Source: Clostridium sp. AM58-1XD
GTDB taxonomy: Bacteria; Bacillota; Clostridia; Lachnospirales; Lachnospiraceae
NCBI RefSeq assembly: GCF_003464085.1
Contig: NZ_QSDR01000040.1
Coordinates: 1 to 34,832 of the forward strand
Direction: 5' to 3'
Length of the DNA stretch: 34,832 nucleotides
The position numbers and the translations under genes are program-made. Positions within the stretch are counted from its first letter, which is position 1, and each line of letters begins with the position of its first letter. Of this stretch, positions 23,031 to 33,059 are shown piece after piece. The notes beneath the pieces were generated by a model. It ran no database searches, had not been told where the DNA came from, and saw nothing but the letters and a program-made list of their open reading frames with translations.

Positions 23031-23537
23031 GTGCTGGCAGTATGTTTATTATTCGTTGGAATTGTTCTGATTCAGAATGGAGTCTGCAGTCTGGCTGGTG
23101 TTGACAAAAAATCGGCGGCTGTCATGAATGTGTTTACGGGAGGCCTGTCATTGTTCATCAACGGCGTGAATCTGGTGCAGGGAAACTATTATGCTGCGGG
23201 AACGGGCCTGCTGTTCGGCTTTACATATCTGTTTGTAGCAGCCAATGGAATATTCAGTCTGAATCCAATTCCATTTGCCTGGTTCTCTGCTTTTGTGGCA
23301 GTGAACGCGTTTATATTCGGGACGTTTGAGGGATTTTTGGGAATTCCGGAATGGGGAATACAGCCGGATATCCGATGGGCAGGAATCTGGTATCTCTGGG
23401 CAGTCCTGTGGTCCACGGCATTCATCGAGGACGTTATGAAGAAAAAGCTTGGTAAGACAGTTCCAATTCTTCAGATCGTAGAAGGAGTGATCACGGCATG
23501 GGTTCCGGGTATTCTGATTCTGTTGGGGAAATGGTAA
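23031..23537 (+). CDS. AmiS/UreI family urea or amide channel
   Basis: This 168-aa membrane protein has about six transmembrane helices and aligns well by eye with Helicobacter UreI. Matching parts are the N-terminal LLFVGIVLIQNGVCSL followed by VDKKSAAVMNVFTGGLSL, the central GTGLLFGFTYLFVAANGIF and the C-terminal WAVLWSTAFIEDVMKKKLGK and VEGVITAWVPG. Known members pass urea or short aliphatic amides across the cytoplasmic membrane. The start is GTG at 23031 after a GGGGGA stretch. No urease or amidase gene is next to it here, so its physiological substrate is open. Urea from ureide breakdown by the PucR-linked locus is one possibility. Confidence 0.88.
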   Translation: MLAVCLLFVGIVLIQNGVCSLAGVDKKSAAVMNVFTGGLSLFINGVNLVQGNYYAAGTGLLFGFTYLFVAANGIFSLNPIPFAWFSAFVAVNAFIFGTFEGFLGIPEWGIQPDIRWAGIWYLWAVLWSTAFIEDVMKKKLGKTVPILQIVEGVITAWVPGILILLGKW

Positions 23538-23550
23538 ATGATTATAAAAG

Positions 23551-23673
23551 GAGGGTGTTGCAAAAAGTCGAATCAGCTGTGCTACTGATACCAGATTCCG
23601 TTCCAGGCAGTGGTCAAATCACTACATCTGGTATCAGTGGCAATGCTTTTTCCCTTTTTGCAACACCCTCTTT
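23551..23673. repeat. Long stem-loop element, copy A; bidirectional terminator
   Basis: GAGGGTGTTGCAAAAAG (23551-23567) pairs perfectly with CTTTTTGCAACACCCTC (23654-23670). Inside it, TGCTACTGATACCAGAT pairs with ATCTGGTATCAGTGGCA with one mismatch. The element sits between the convergent ureI-like and YHYH genes and ends in T on both strands. A degenerate relative lies after trkH. The size and conserved inner GATACCAGAT suggest a dispersed hairpin family used as terminators or a MITE-like element. Confidence 0.8.
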
Positions 23674-23694
23674 GTGGTGCGGCGGATATTTAAA

Positions 23695-24290
23695 TCAGTA
23701 TGCCGTACGGCCTTCGGAATGGCCGGTAAGCATATAGTGTTCGTAATAGCATGGAAGGTCGTCGCCGTATACGGCGGATAAGTCAGGATTATTGTCCTTA
23801 TAGACTGTACATTGAATGTACTGCAGCCCTGTCTGCCTTCACTCATTCCATTGGAAACAAAGTGGCTGTACAGTTTATCCGAATCGTAGCCAAAGGTTTC
23901 TGCCAGCTCCGGATATTTTTCAGCATAGTACGATGAGTCAAAAATATAGGAACAGCACCCCTTGTAGTCATCGCAGAACCATTTATTCGAAGAAGCAGTA
24001 CCGGATGACGATCCGCCTCCGACTGGAGAATTCTGCACGGAACCGGAAGAAGAGCCGGTACCTGAGGTATAAGGGCATACGCCATTCGGATGAAGATGAG
24101 GACCATAGCCGTGATGATAATGGTAATCTCCAAGTCCGCTCTTATTTTTGTAATCATGGTGGCCTCCGTTGCTGTCGGTCCTGCCGGAATGTGCTTCTGA
24201 CTCCATAACGAATGCAGGGCTTATGGAAATGCCCGCAGCAGCTGTGGACAGACAAAGGGCCATAAACAGAGCTTTTATCTGCTTTTTCAT
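23695..24290 (-). pseudogene. YHYH domain-containing secreted protein, frameshifted near the 3' end
   Basis: The ATG at 24290 follows GGGGAGGG on the minus strand. A signal peptide (KKQIKALFMALCLSTAAAG) leads to the YHYH domain (HSGRTDSNGGHHDYKN, LGDYHYHHGYGPHLH, NGVCPY), a Ser/Gly linker and two copies of a clostridial surface repeat (SYYAEKYPELAETFGYD...EGRQGC). The frame breaks at about 23804. Adding one base after VQ restores YKDNNPDLSAVYGDD...HSEGRTAY and a stop at 23695, for 198 aa. Without it the frame runs on into the stem-loop element and stops at 23634. The protein is exported; its role is unknown, and the His-rich motif may bind metal. Confidence 0.75.
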
Positions 24291-24412
24291 TGTAAATCCC
24301 TCCCCAATAAAATCGTTTTGCCGACGTACGGCTATATGACTATTATGGCCTATATCGCCATGATTTTCAAGGGGAATTTCCAGATTCCGATACAGATTAC
24401 ATACAAGAGGAA

Positions 24413-25390
24413 TCAGCAGGGCTGGGCGAGGATACGATCGTTGTTCCGGTTGACCCATGCGGTCGATGCATCCATCGCAGTCCTGCAGGCATCTGTCTGG
24501 TCAAGGGAATTCAGCATGACAAAATCATGGATGGTTCCCTGAATCCGGATGGCAGTCACGTCATTTCCAGCCATGCGCAGTCTTTTGGCGTAGGATTCAC
24601 CTTCCTCCCGCAGCACATCAGCTTCTCCATTGATAATCATGGCAGGGGGAAGGCCGCAGAGCTGGTCACTGGATGCTCTTAATGGTGAGGCGGTTATCTC
24701 ATTTCTGGCCGCGGCAGAAGGAGCATACTGCTGCCAGAACCACATCATACCGGCGCGGTATAAGTAGTAGTCGGAGGCAAACTGTTCGTAAGTACACGTA
24801 TTAAAACATGCATTTGTGACAGGATAATAGAGAAGCTGCTTATTGATTGCAGGGCCGTTTCTGTATTTTGACATCAGGGTCATGGCGATTGTCATATTTC
24901 CGCCTACACTGTCGCCTGCAGCGGTGAGCGTCCGCAGGTCGGCTCTGGGCCAATAGCCGCTGATCAGGGAAGGGAGAGCAGAAAGGACGCGGTAGCACTG
25001 CTCGATCGCGACAGGATATCTGACTTCTGGGGAACGGCTGTACTCCGGAAAAACGACAAGGGAATTCGTACGGGCCGCCAGCTCGCGCACCAGCTTTTCA
25101 TGGGTGTGGAAGCTTCCGAATACCCATCCGGCGCCATGTATGTAGAAAATAACGCTCTGAACGGTATCACAGTTCGGCGGTGAAATGAAATACAGAGGAA
25201 ATTTACCGCAGTCGCCTCCGTCAAATATCATCTGCCGTATAGATGCAGGATACATAAATACCGGTTCGTCCTGCAAATCTTCCAGGACTTTTCTGCCCTG
25301 TTCCGGAGGAAGCTGGAAGATCAGCGGCGGTACGGAGGCGGTGTTACATACGGCTTCTGCAGCCGGTTCAAGCGGGATTCGTCTCTTCAT
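24413..25390 (-). CDS. Alpha/beta hydrolase, HSL-type esterase
   Basis: This 325-aa hydrolase belongs to the hormone-sensitive-lipase group. The oxyanion motif appears as IHGAGWVFG (about residue 85), slightly changed from HGGG. The nucleophile is Ser in GDSVGGN, the acid is in INGEADVLREE and the catalytic His is in GTIHDFVML. No signal peptide or membrane segment is visible, so it is a cytoplasmic carboxylesterase of unknown substrate. It begins at the ATG at 25390, preceded by AAGGAGAG on the minus strand. It is upstream of the YHYH gene on the same strand with a gap of about 120 bp. There is no sign of functional linkage. Confidence 0.88.
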   Translation of the reverse strand: MKRRIPLEPAAEAVCNTASVPPLIFQLPPEQGRKVLEDLQDEPVFMYPASIRQMIFDGGDCGKFPLYFISPPNCDTVQSVIFYIHGAGWVFGSFHTHEKLVRELAARTNSLVVFPEYSRSPEVRYPVAIEQCYRVLSALPSLISGYWPRADLRTLTAAGDSVGGNMTIAMTLMSKYRNGPAINKQLLYYPVTNACFNTCTYEQFASDYYLYRAGMMWFWQQYAPSAAARNEITASPLRASSDQLCGLPPAMIINGEADVLREEGESYAKRLRMAGNDVTAIRIQGTIHDFVMLNSLDQTDACRTAMDASTAWVNRNNDRILAQPC

Positions 25391-25479
25391 ATTGGTCTCT
25401 CCTTAATAATAAATCCATATTATCAGTAGTATGCAGTTCGATTCCAGAATATTTCATAAGGGAAAGACTGTTTTCAGAC

Positions 25480-25508
25480 TTGTACGTCCCAGATACTGGT
25501 GTTATAAT
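25480..25508 (+). promoter_or_regulatory. Promoter of trkAH
   Basis: TTGTAC (25480-25485), a 17-bp spacer and a perfect TATAAT (25503-25508) are found. The leader of about 65 nt is too short and lacks the conserved pieces for a c-di-AMP riboswitch. Confidence 0.65.
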
Positions 25509-25576
25509 CTTTATACTATCTTTAGATCAGATAAAAAAGACTTATACTATATTAATGTACATAATGGGAGGAAACC

Positions 25577-26935
25577 ATGAGGATTGTAATCATTGGCTGC
25601 GGAAAGGTTGGAATGACCCTGGCAGAACAGCTTTGTGATGAGCATCAGGATGTAGTGATTATTGACTCTTCACTGAGAAGAATGCAGGAGATACCTGAAA
25701 ATATAGACGCAATGCGGATCGTTGGAAACGGCTCCAGCATTCAGACGCAGCTGGAAGCAGGCGTGGATCAGGCAGATATATTGATTGCTGTGACAGGATC
25801 GGATGAGCTCAACCTGCTCTGCTGCCTGATCGCTAAAAAGGCGGGCGACTGTCAGACGATTGCAAGGGTGAGAAACCCTGTTTACAGCAAGGAGATTGGT
25901 TTTATAAAGGAGCGTCTGGGAGTTTCCATGGTCATTAACCCGGAGTTGGCTGCAGCGACTGAGATAGCCAGACTTCTGCGTTTTCCGTCTGCTATTAAGA
26001 TCGACACATTTGCCAAAGGCCGGGTGGAGCTGCTGAAGTTTAAGATCAGAAAGGAATTCGGCCTGAATGATGTGGCTGTATCCGGTCTGCAGGACAAACT
26101 GAAGAGCAATGTTCTCGTGGCGGCAGTTGAAAGAGATGAGGACGTATATATACCAAATGGAGATTTTATCCTGAAAGACGGAGACAGTATTTCTCTCATT
26201 GCTTCCCCGCAGAATGCATCTGAGTTTTTCCATGCCATTGGACTGAAGACAAATCAGGTGCGCAACTGCATGATCGTCGGCGGCGGAAAAATAGCATATT
26301 ACCTGGCCAGGCAGCTGATTGAAATGAAAATTACAGTCAGAATTATAGAAAAAGAGCTGGAGCGCTGCGAACAGCTGAGTGAACTGCTGCCGGAGGCCAT
26401 GATTGTGAATGGGGATGGTACGGACAAAAAGCTCCTTCTGGAAGAGGGCCTTCAAAGGGCTGAGGGCTTCGTAACGATGACAAATATGGACGAGGAGAAT
26501 ATCCTGCTTACCCTGTTTGCAAAGGATCAGTCGACAGCCAAGCTGGTGACAAAAGTGAACCGGATCGCTTTTGATGATATTATCGAACGGCTGGATATCG
26601 GAAGCGTCATTTATCCGAAATACATTACGGCTGACTATATTCTACAGTACGTAAGGGCCATGCACAATTCAATCGGAAGTAATGTGGAGACGCTGTATCA
26701 GATTTTGGACAACAGGGCCGAGGCTCTGGAATTTTCCATTCGTGAAAAATCCCAGGTGACGGGCATACCGCTGATGAACCTGACTTTGAAAGACAACCTG
26801 CTGATCGGATGCATACACAGAAAGGGCAGAATTATGATTCCCAGAGGCCATGACTGTATAGAAGTTGGGGATACGGTAATTATTGTTACGACTCAGAAAG
26901 GACTTCATGATATTCAGGATGTTATGAAGAAGTAG
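25577..26935 (+). CDS. trkA: TrkA potassium transport regulatory subunit
   Basis: This 452-aa cytoplasmic protein has two tandem RCK modules that gate the TrkH potassium channel by nucleotide binding. Each module starts with a Rossmann fold: RIVIIGCGKVGMTLAEQL at the N-terminus and NCMIVGGGKIAYYLARQL at about residue 231. Each ends with a TrkA_C domain (about 145-225 and 370-452; VGDTVIIVTTQKGLHDIQ). Length is typical of bacterial TrkA. A GGGAGGAAA ribosome site precedes the ATG. trkH starts 10 bp after the stop, so they are co-transcribed and form the uptake complex. No frameshift is seen. Confidence 0.94.
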   Translation: MRIVIIGCGKVGMTLAEQLCDEHQDVVIIDSSLRRMQEIPENIDAMRIVGNGSSIQTQLEAGVDQADILIAVTGSDELNLLCCLIAKKAGDCQTIARVRNPVYSKEIGFIKERLGVSMVINPELAAATEIARLLRFPSAIKIDTFAKGRVELLKFKIRKEFGLNDVAVSGLQDKLKSNVLVAAVERDEDVYIPNGDFILKDGDSISLIASPQNASEFFHAIGLKTNQVRNCMIVGGGKIAYYLARQLIEMKITVRIIEKELERCEQLSELLPEAMIVNGDGTDKKLLLEEGLQRAEGFVTMTNMDEENILLTLFAKDQSTAKLVTKVNRIAFDDIIERLDIGSVIYPKYITADYILQYVRAMHNSIGSNVETLYQILDNRAEALEFSIREKSQVTGIPLMNLTLKDNLLIGCIHRKGRIMIPRGHDCIEVGDTVIIVTTQKGLHDIQDVMKK

Positions 26936-26945
26936 GGGAATACAA

Positions 26946-28385
26946 ATGAATTATGCAATGATTGCCTATATTACAGGCTGGGTGCTTAATATTGAGGCAG
27001 CCTTTATGGTGCTGCCTTGTTTTGTTGCTCTGATTTATGGGGAAAAGGATATATCGGCATTTCTCATTACGATTCTACTCTGTCTGATACCCGGAATTCT
27101 GCTGGTCAGAAAAAAACCGGCGAAGCGTATCTTTTATGTGAGAGAAGGGTATGTGACGGTTGCGCTCTGCTGGATTGTGATGAGCATCATGGGAGGTCTG
27201 CCGTTTCTGTTCAGCCAGGCGATCGTAAATCCGATTGATGCCCTGTTCGAAACGGTTTCCGGTTTTACGACTACGGGCGCCAGCATTCTGAAGGATGTAG
27301 AGGCGCTTCCGAAATGCGTCCTGTTCTGGAGAAGTTTTACGCACTGGATCGGAGGTATGGGCGTTCTTGTATTTCTGCTGTCCGTACTCCCGGCAGTCGG
27401 CGGATACCACATGAATCTGATGAAGGCGGAAAGCCCGGGGCCTGCTGTCAGCCGACTCGTTCCCAAGGTACAGTCTACGGCTAAAATCCTGTACGGAATC
27501 TACATTGCCATGACAATTCTACAGATTCTGCTGCTTTTGGCAGGCAGAATGCCTCTGTTTGACGCAGTGACTACGACGTTTGGAACGGCGGGAACCGGCG
27601 GATTCGGCATTAAAAATGACAGTATGGCAGGGTATTCCACCTATATACAGGTGGTGGTGACCATATTCATGATCCTGTTTGGAATTAACTTCAACGTCTA
27701 CTTCCTGATTCTTGCCAGAAAGTTTTCTCAGGCGTGGAAAGCGGAAGAAGTGCGATGGTACCTGGGAATTATTGCGGCAGCCATCCTTGTTATTACGTGG
27801 AATATTCACAGCCTGTATGGAAATGCAGCCGCTGCGCTGCAGCAGGCGTCTTTTCAGGTGGCCTCTATTATCACGACTACAGGATTTGCAACTGCTGACT
27901 TTAACATGTGGCCTCAGGCATCCAGGACGATTCTCGTTATGCTGATGTTTGTCGGAGCGTGTGCGGGCAGTACGGGCGGCGGAATCAAGGTGTCACGTTT
28001 TGTGATCCTGTTAAAGACGGTGAACAAAGAGCTGCATCAGTTTCTCCATCCGAAGAGTGTAAAGAAGATTAAGATGGATGACAAGATCGTAGAGCACGAA
28101 GTCGTGCGGTCTACAAATGTTTTTATGGTCACATATACCATGATTTTTGCATTTTCCATCCTGTTTCTGGCTATGGATGAACACGATCTGATTACGAACT
28201 TTACGGCTGTGGCGGCAACATTCAACAATATCGGACCGGGGCTGGAGCTGGTAGGGCCGTCCTCCAACTTCTCAGTGTTTTCAAACCCGGCCAAGCTGGT
28301 GCTCATTTTTGACATGCTTGCCGGACGTCTGGAAATTTTCCCGCTTCTCCTACTCTTTTTGAAGGACACGTGGAAAAAATTCTGA
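26946..28385 (+). CDS. trkH: TrkH potassium uptake channel subunit
   Basis: This 479-aa membrane protein of the Trk/Ktr/HKT superfamily forms the K+ translocating pore with TrkA. Selectivity-filter repeats are recognisable: SGFTTTGAS (about residues 105-113), TFGTAGTGGFG, TTTGFATADFNMW and the last repeat in NNIGPGLELVG. The SFTHWIGGMGVLVF and FVGACAGSTGGGIKVSRF blocks are characteristic. About ten hydrophobic segments are present. The length is normal for TrkH. A stem-loop terminator follows. Confidence 0.94.
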   Translation: MNYAMIAYITGWVLNIEAAFMVLPCFVALIYGEKDISAFLITILLCLIPGILLVRKKPAKRIFYVREGYVTVALCWIVMSIMGGLPFLFSQAIVNPIDALFETVSGFTTTGASILKDVEALPKCVLFWRSFTHWIGGMGVLVFLLSVLPAVGGYHMNLMKAESPGPAVSRLVPKVQSTAKILYGIYIAMTILQILLLLAGRMPLFDAVTTTFGTAGTGGFGIKNDSMAGYSTYIQVVVTIFMILFGINFNVYFLILARKFSQAWKAEEVRWYLGIIAAAILVITWNIHSLYGNAAAALQQASFQVASIITTTGFATADFNMWPQASRTILVMLMFVGACAGSTGGGIKVSRFVILLKTVNKELHQFLHPKSVKKIKMDDKIVEHEVVRSTNVFMVTYTMIFAFSILFLAMDEHDLITNFTAVAATFNNIGPGLELVGPSSNFSVFSNPAKLVLIFDMLAGRLEIFPLLLLFLKDTWKKF

Positions 28386-28425
28386 TCTGTTTGGCGCCGC
28401 AAACCGGGAAATAGGGAAATAATAA

Positions 28426-28545
28426 AAGGGGCTGCAAGAGTAAAATCAGACATGCTTCCGATACCAGATGGAGTACCAGGCCTCTGCCCGGGAATAAATC
28501 TGGCGCCGGAGCGAAGATTTTTCTTTTGCAATGCCTCTTTTTTGA
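28426..28545. repeat. Long stem-loop element, copy B; terminator of trkAH
   Basis: The imperfect outer arms (AAAGGGGCTGCAAGAGTAAAATC and GATTTTTCTTTTGC...GCCTCTTTTTT) surround GATACCAGAT and ATCTGG, the same core as the element at 23551-23673. It ends in a T-run just downstream of trkH. It is degenerate compared with copy A, so it may be older. Confidence 0.65.
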
Positions 28546-28623
28546 ATTTAAAGCGGTGTAGGAAGGCTGGATGATTTCTGTAAATTGTAGTTTATAACAG
28601 GGGAATGAAAAGGAGGACGAGAC

Positions 28624-29825
28624 TTGAAACTGTTTCATTTATCAGATCTGCATATAGGAAAACAATTAAATGGCTACAGCCTCAGGGAGAACCAGGAGGC
28701 TGTTTTGCGTCAGATCGTAGAGGCGGCAGGAGAACAGAAGCCGGATGCGATTCTGATTTGCGGAGACATTTATGATAAATCGGTTCCGTCAGGAGAGGCA
28801 TGCGATATCTTTAACCATTTTCTGGAAGAACTGGCGGATATACGGACTCAGATTCCAGTCCTGATTATTGCAGGCAACCATGACTCGCCGGAACGGCTGA
28901 GATTCGCCAGTTCTTTTTTGGAACGGCATAAAATATATATTTCCGTTCTGCCTCCGGAAGAAAAAGGGGAGTATCTGAAGAAAATCACTTTGTATGACGA
29001 ACATGGGCCGGTGAATTTTTATATGCTTCCATTTATGCGTCCCGGTTATGTCAGACAGATGATCGAAGAAGAAAGAAAAGAGCAGGGAAAGGGTGGTCTG
29101 AAAAGTTTCGGCTACGACGAAGCGGTAAAGGCCGTGCTGGACAGAGAATTTATAGCAGAGAAAGAGCGGAATGTGCTTCTTTCTCACCAGTTTTATATAT
29201 GGGGAGACAAACATCCTGATACGTGTGATTCGGAACTGGCGGCCGCTGCGGCAGGGGGACTGGACAGCATCGACATTAAGGCAGTATCTGCATTTGACTA
29301 TGTGCACTGGGACATCTCCACGGCCCCCAAAAAGTGGGAGATCATAAAATTCGATACTGCGGTTCCCCATACAAATATTCAGTGAGCGAAGAAAACCATA
29401 AAAAGGCGGTTGCAGTTGTGACGATTCCGGCAAAGGGAGAGGATGTGAGGATTGAATCCGTGCCTCTTTATGGAATTCAGGACGTGCGGAAAGAGCGGGG
29501 AACGCTTGAAGAAATTCTTGGCCGTGCTGAGGGAGAGCGCTGCCATGATTTTGTCAGCGCAGTCCTTACGGACGAGAAAGAAATATATAACTTCAGAGAG
29601 AAACTGATTGAAAAATACGATCACCTTTTGGAAATCAAGTTGGATAATGAGAGGACCAGGAGAGGGATGGTGGAATCATCGGAGGAAATCCGTATTCTGA
29701 GTCCAATAGAAGCCTTTCAGGAATTTTATGAGGCTGTGCGGCACTGTCCGATGACAGAGGCAGAACGCCGAATGATGGAACAGATCGCCGCCCATACTGG
29801 AGAAGTGGATAAGGAGGAATTATGA
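28624..29825 (+). pseudogene. sbcD: SbcD nuclease subunit, frameshifted
   Basis: SbcD is the Mre11-type Mn-dependent nuclease of the SbcCD DNA-hairpin and end-processing complex. Motifs are HLSDLHIGK, CGDIYDK, AGNHDSPERL and LLSHQFY. At 29302-29306 the frame breaks inside the last phosphoesterase motif. Adding one G turns VHWDISTAP into VALGHLHGPQ, the expected GHxH motif, and the frame continues KVGDHKIRYCGSPYKYS to the stop at 29825, giving 400 aa. As written, the first frame stops at 29385 and a second starts at 29334. Because sbcC also has a shift, a sequence error is as likely as a lesion. It overlaps the sbcC start by four bases. Confidence 0.85.
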
Positions 29826-32800
29826 AGCCGCTTAAGCTGATCATATCGGCGTTTGGTTCGTACGCTGGAAGAGAAGAGATTGATTTTGAAGGAATTGACC
29901 ATGGAATTTTCCTCATTACAGGCGATACGGGCGCCGGTAAGACGACGATTTTCGATGCGATCACGTTTGCGCTTTATGGGGATATGAGCGGAGGAAACCG
30001 GGACAGCGCCATGATGCGCAGTCAGTATGCAAAAGAAGAATCAGAAACATTTGTTGAACTTTCGTTTATGGAGATGGGGATGGTTTATACGGTAACCAGG
30101 AGTCCCATGTACAGCCGTCTGAGCAGGAGGAAAAATAAAAATGGAGAATATACCAGGGTTCAGTCAGGTGCAAAGGTATGTCTGATATTACCGGATAAAA
30201 AGGAATATCCGGGCAATATCCGCGATGTAAATCAGAGGATTCAGGAAATTACAGGCGTAGACAAAAACCAGTTTACCCAGATTGCCATGATTGCTCAGGG
30301 AGAGTATCTGAAACTGCTCCATGCCTCTTCCAGAGAGCGGAAAGAGATTTTTTCCAGAATATTTAATACCTCCGTTTATCACAGAATACAGCAGGATTTA
30401 AAAGAAAAGAATCAGCAGCTTTTTGAAAAACTGGAAGACGGAAGAAAGCTCTACAGACATGAACTGGACCGGGTGGTATGTATGGAAGAAAGTCGTCTTC
30501 TTGAGGAATGGAAACAGGTGAAATCATGTCCGGAAACGGGAATTCAGGAAATTCTGGATCTGATGGGCCGCATATCAGAGGAAATCCGGGGGAGGGAAAT
30601 GGAATGGAGACAGGAAGCCGATCTGCTTCACCAGAAGATATCCTCTTTGGAACGCGAACGGCAACAGATCATGGAAAATAATGAACGGATCCTGAAAAAA
30701 CGGGAAGCCGAACGCATTTACAATGAACTGAAACAAAAGGATGAAGCGTACAGGGAAGAGAAACGGCGTCTGGAGCAGGCAGAACAGGCGTCATACGTCC
30801 GCCTGAAGGAAGAAAAATATCTGGAAGCTGATCGCGAGCTGAAAGATGCAGGAGAAAAAAGCAGAGCAATACGTTTAAGAAAACAGGAATTGGAAACGGA
30901 ACTTGATTCGTTAACGGTTCAGTGGAAGGAAAGGCAGAAAGAAATTACGGTTCTGCTCCCTGGAATTCTGGAAGAGCTTATAGTGCTGCGTCAGGCTGGA
31001 ACGCTTTATGAAAAGCTGGAAGCGGCACAGGCGGAATGGATGGATAAGAAGAACAGAGAAGAAAAGGCGAGGGGGAAATCGGAGCAGGAAGTGCTCTCTT
31101 TTCGAAGGTGGAACGATGAGACGGAGGCATTTCATGCAGAAGCAGCCCGGCTGGCCGACAGTCCTCGACAGTCGCTGAATTGGAAAAAGAAAAAAGAAGA
31201 GTGTACGGTGAGAAGAGAGCAGGCTGAAAAGCTTTCAGAAATGGAACACACAGCCGATCTGCTTCTGAAGGAATGGAATTCGGAAGCGGTAAGGCTGTCT
31301 GAGGCAGAACGGATATACAGAGAGGCGGGAAAGGCGTACGAGAAGATTTATTACGGATTTATTGCAGCCCAGGCCGGAATTATGGCTGCGGCTTTGAAAG
31401 AAGGGGAAGAATGCCCCGTATGTGGTTCAACGAGCCATCCAAAGAAGGCGGCAGTCATCGAAGGAACTGTGACGGAAAACCAGGTGACTGCAGCCGGAGA
31501 ACAGAAAGAGGAGGCGGACCGCGGGCTCAGGGCACAGGCGGAAAGGACCGGCAGGGCAGAGACGTTATACCGCGGACAGAAAGCAGTGCTGGATGAAATG
31601 AGGGACGGATTGCCAGGCGCAGATAATCAGGAAATAAAGGAGCTGGTAAAACGGTGCAGAGAAGAGGAAGCCCGCGCCGCACAGATTTTAGAAGAGGCTG
31701 AAAGAGAAGAGAACAGGCTGACAGAGGTAAAAGAAGAACTCAGAAAACGGGAGGATGCCAGATACGGACTGGAACAGAGAGTAAAGGAGCAGGAGGAAGT
31801 GTGGAGAACTGCCAAAATGGAAGCAGATATTGCGGAAAGAGAGCTGTACAGGATTCAGAGGGAGGTTCCGTATCCATCGAAAGAGGAAGCTGATCTGCAG
31901 CTTAGACGGCTTGAAGAAGGGAAAAACAGGCTGGAAAATGAAGAGCAGGCATGGAAAGATCAGGAGAAGAGATTGACAGAAGGCATACGGGAACAGAACG
32001 GAAGCCTGCTGACCTCCATGGAAACGGAAAACATGTGGAGGAAGAAAGAAAAAAAAGCGTTTGAAGAATTTGAGAACGAAATGAGTATCCGCGGTTTTAC
32101 AGCAGACCATGCATACAGAGATGCCCTGATGGACCAGGAAGAGATCCGCAGGCAAAGAGAATTTTGGCAGAGATATGAACAGGACTGTATAAAAGCAGAA
32201 ATTCGCTTCCGGCAGTATGAGGAACAGGCGTCAGGAAAAGAATGGAAACACCCCGAAGCTGGAGGCGGAACTGAAAGAACTGGGAGCTCAGGAAAAAGAA
32301 ATCCAGGAACGGGCTGGAAGACTGTCGGTCTTAAGGGCATGCAATGAAGGCGCGGAAAAAGAGATTCGCAGACAGATGGCTGTCAGAGAAAAGCTGGAGA
32401 AAGAATATCAGACGGTCCATCTCCTTTATCAGACGGCAAACGGGAAACTATCAGGGACAGCCGGTCTGGATTTTCAGACGTATATACAACGGCAGTATTT
32501 TAAACAGATGATACAGGCGGCTAATAAGCGGCTCAAATTTATGGCAGACGGACGTTTCTTTTTAAAATGCAGGGAGCTGGAAGATTTGGGCAGGCAGGGG
32601 GAAGTCGGCCTTGATCTGGATATTTACAGCATGGAGACGGATCGGATCAGAGATGTAAAGACCCTGTCTGGCGGGGAATCTTTCATGGCTGCTTTGTCTA
32701 TGGCTCTGGGAATGGCGGATGTCATACAGAATGCTGCGGGTAACGTCCGCCTGGACACGATGTTTATCGATGAAGGATTTGGTTCGCTTGATGAGGAATC

Positions 32801-32963
32801 GCGCATGAGAGCTGTCCGTGTACTTCAGGATCTGGCCGGAGAAAAACGGCTGATCGGTATCATTTCCCATGTGACGGAATTAAAAGATCAGATGGAGAGA
32901 AAGCTTATTGTATGGAAAGATGAAAAGGGAAGCCACATACGGTGGGGAAATTTCACACTTTAG
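29822..32963 (+). pseudogene. sbcC: SbcC ATPase subunit, frameshifted near the C-terminus
   Basis: SbcC is the Rad50-type SMC-like ATPase partner of SbcD. It has Walker A GDTGAGKTT at residues 34-42, long coiled coils, a zinc-hook CPVC at about residue 531, ABC signature LSGGESF and Walker B DTMFIDEGF with EEESRMR-type D-loop context near the end. The frame is broken at about 32233-32254, between RFRQYEEQASGKEW and KLEAELKELGAQEKE. Removing one base, most likely from the CCCC run at 32251-32254, joins them into 1046 aa, a normal SbcC length. As written, the first part ends at 32347 without the signature and Walker B motifs, so it would be inactive. Confidence 0.85.
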
Positions 32964-33059
32964 CCACATATTTTTCAAAGTGTAATCACAAATGAAATTT
33001 ATCCTTCTACTAAGATACGAATTATACAGATGCAGCGATTTTAGCAGAAAGGGAAGACC

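Noticed and set aside
25391..25576. c-di-AMP riboswitch upstream of trkA
   Set aside because: Potassium transporters often have one, but the leader after the promoter is only about 65 nt and none of the conserved segments were seen.
29334..29825. Second part of sbcD as a separate gene
   Set aside because: It has no ribosome site of its own, overlaps the first part and completes the missing phosphoesterase motif when one base is added. It is the tail of the same gene.
32217..32963. Second part of sbcC as a separate ABC-type protein
   Set aside because: It holds only the signature and Walker B half of the ATPase head and continues the coiled coil of the first part after a one-base correction.
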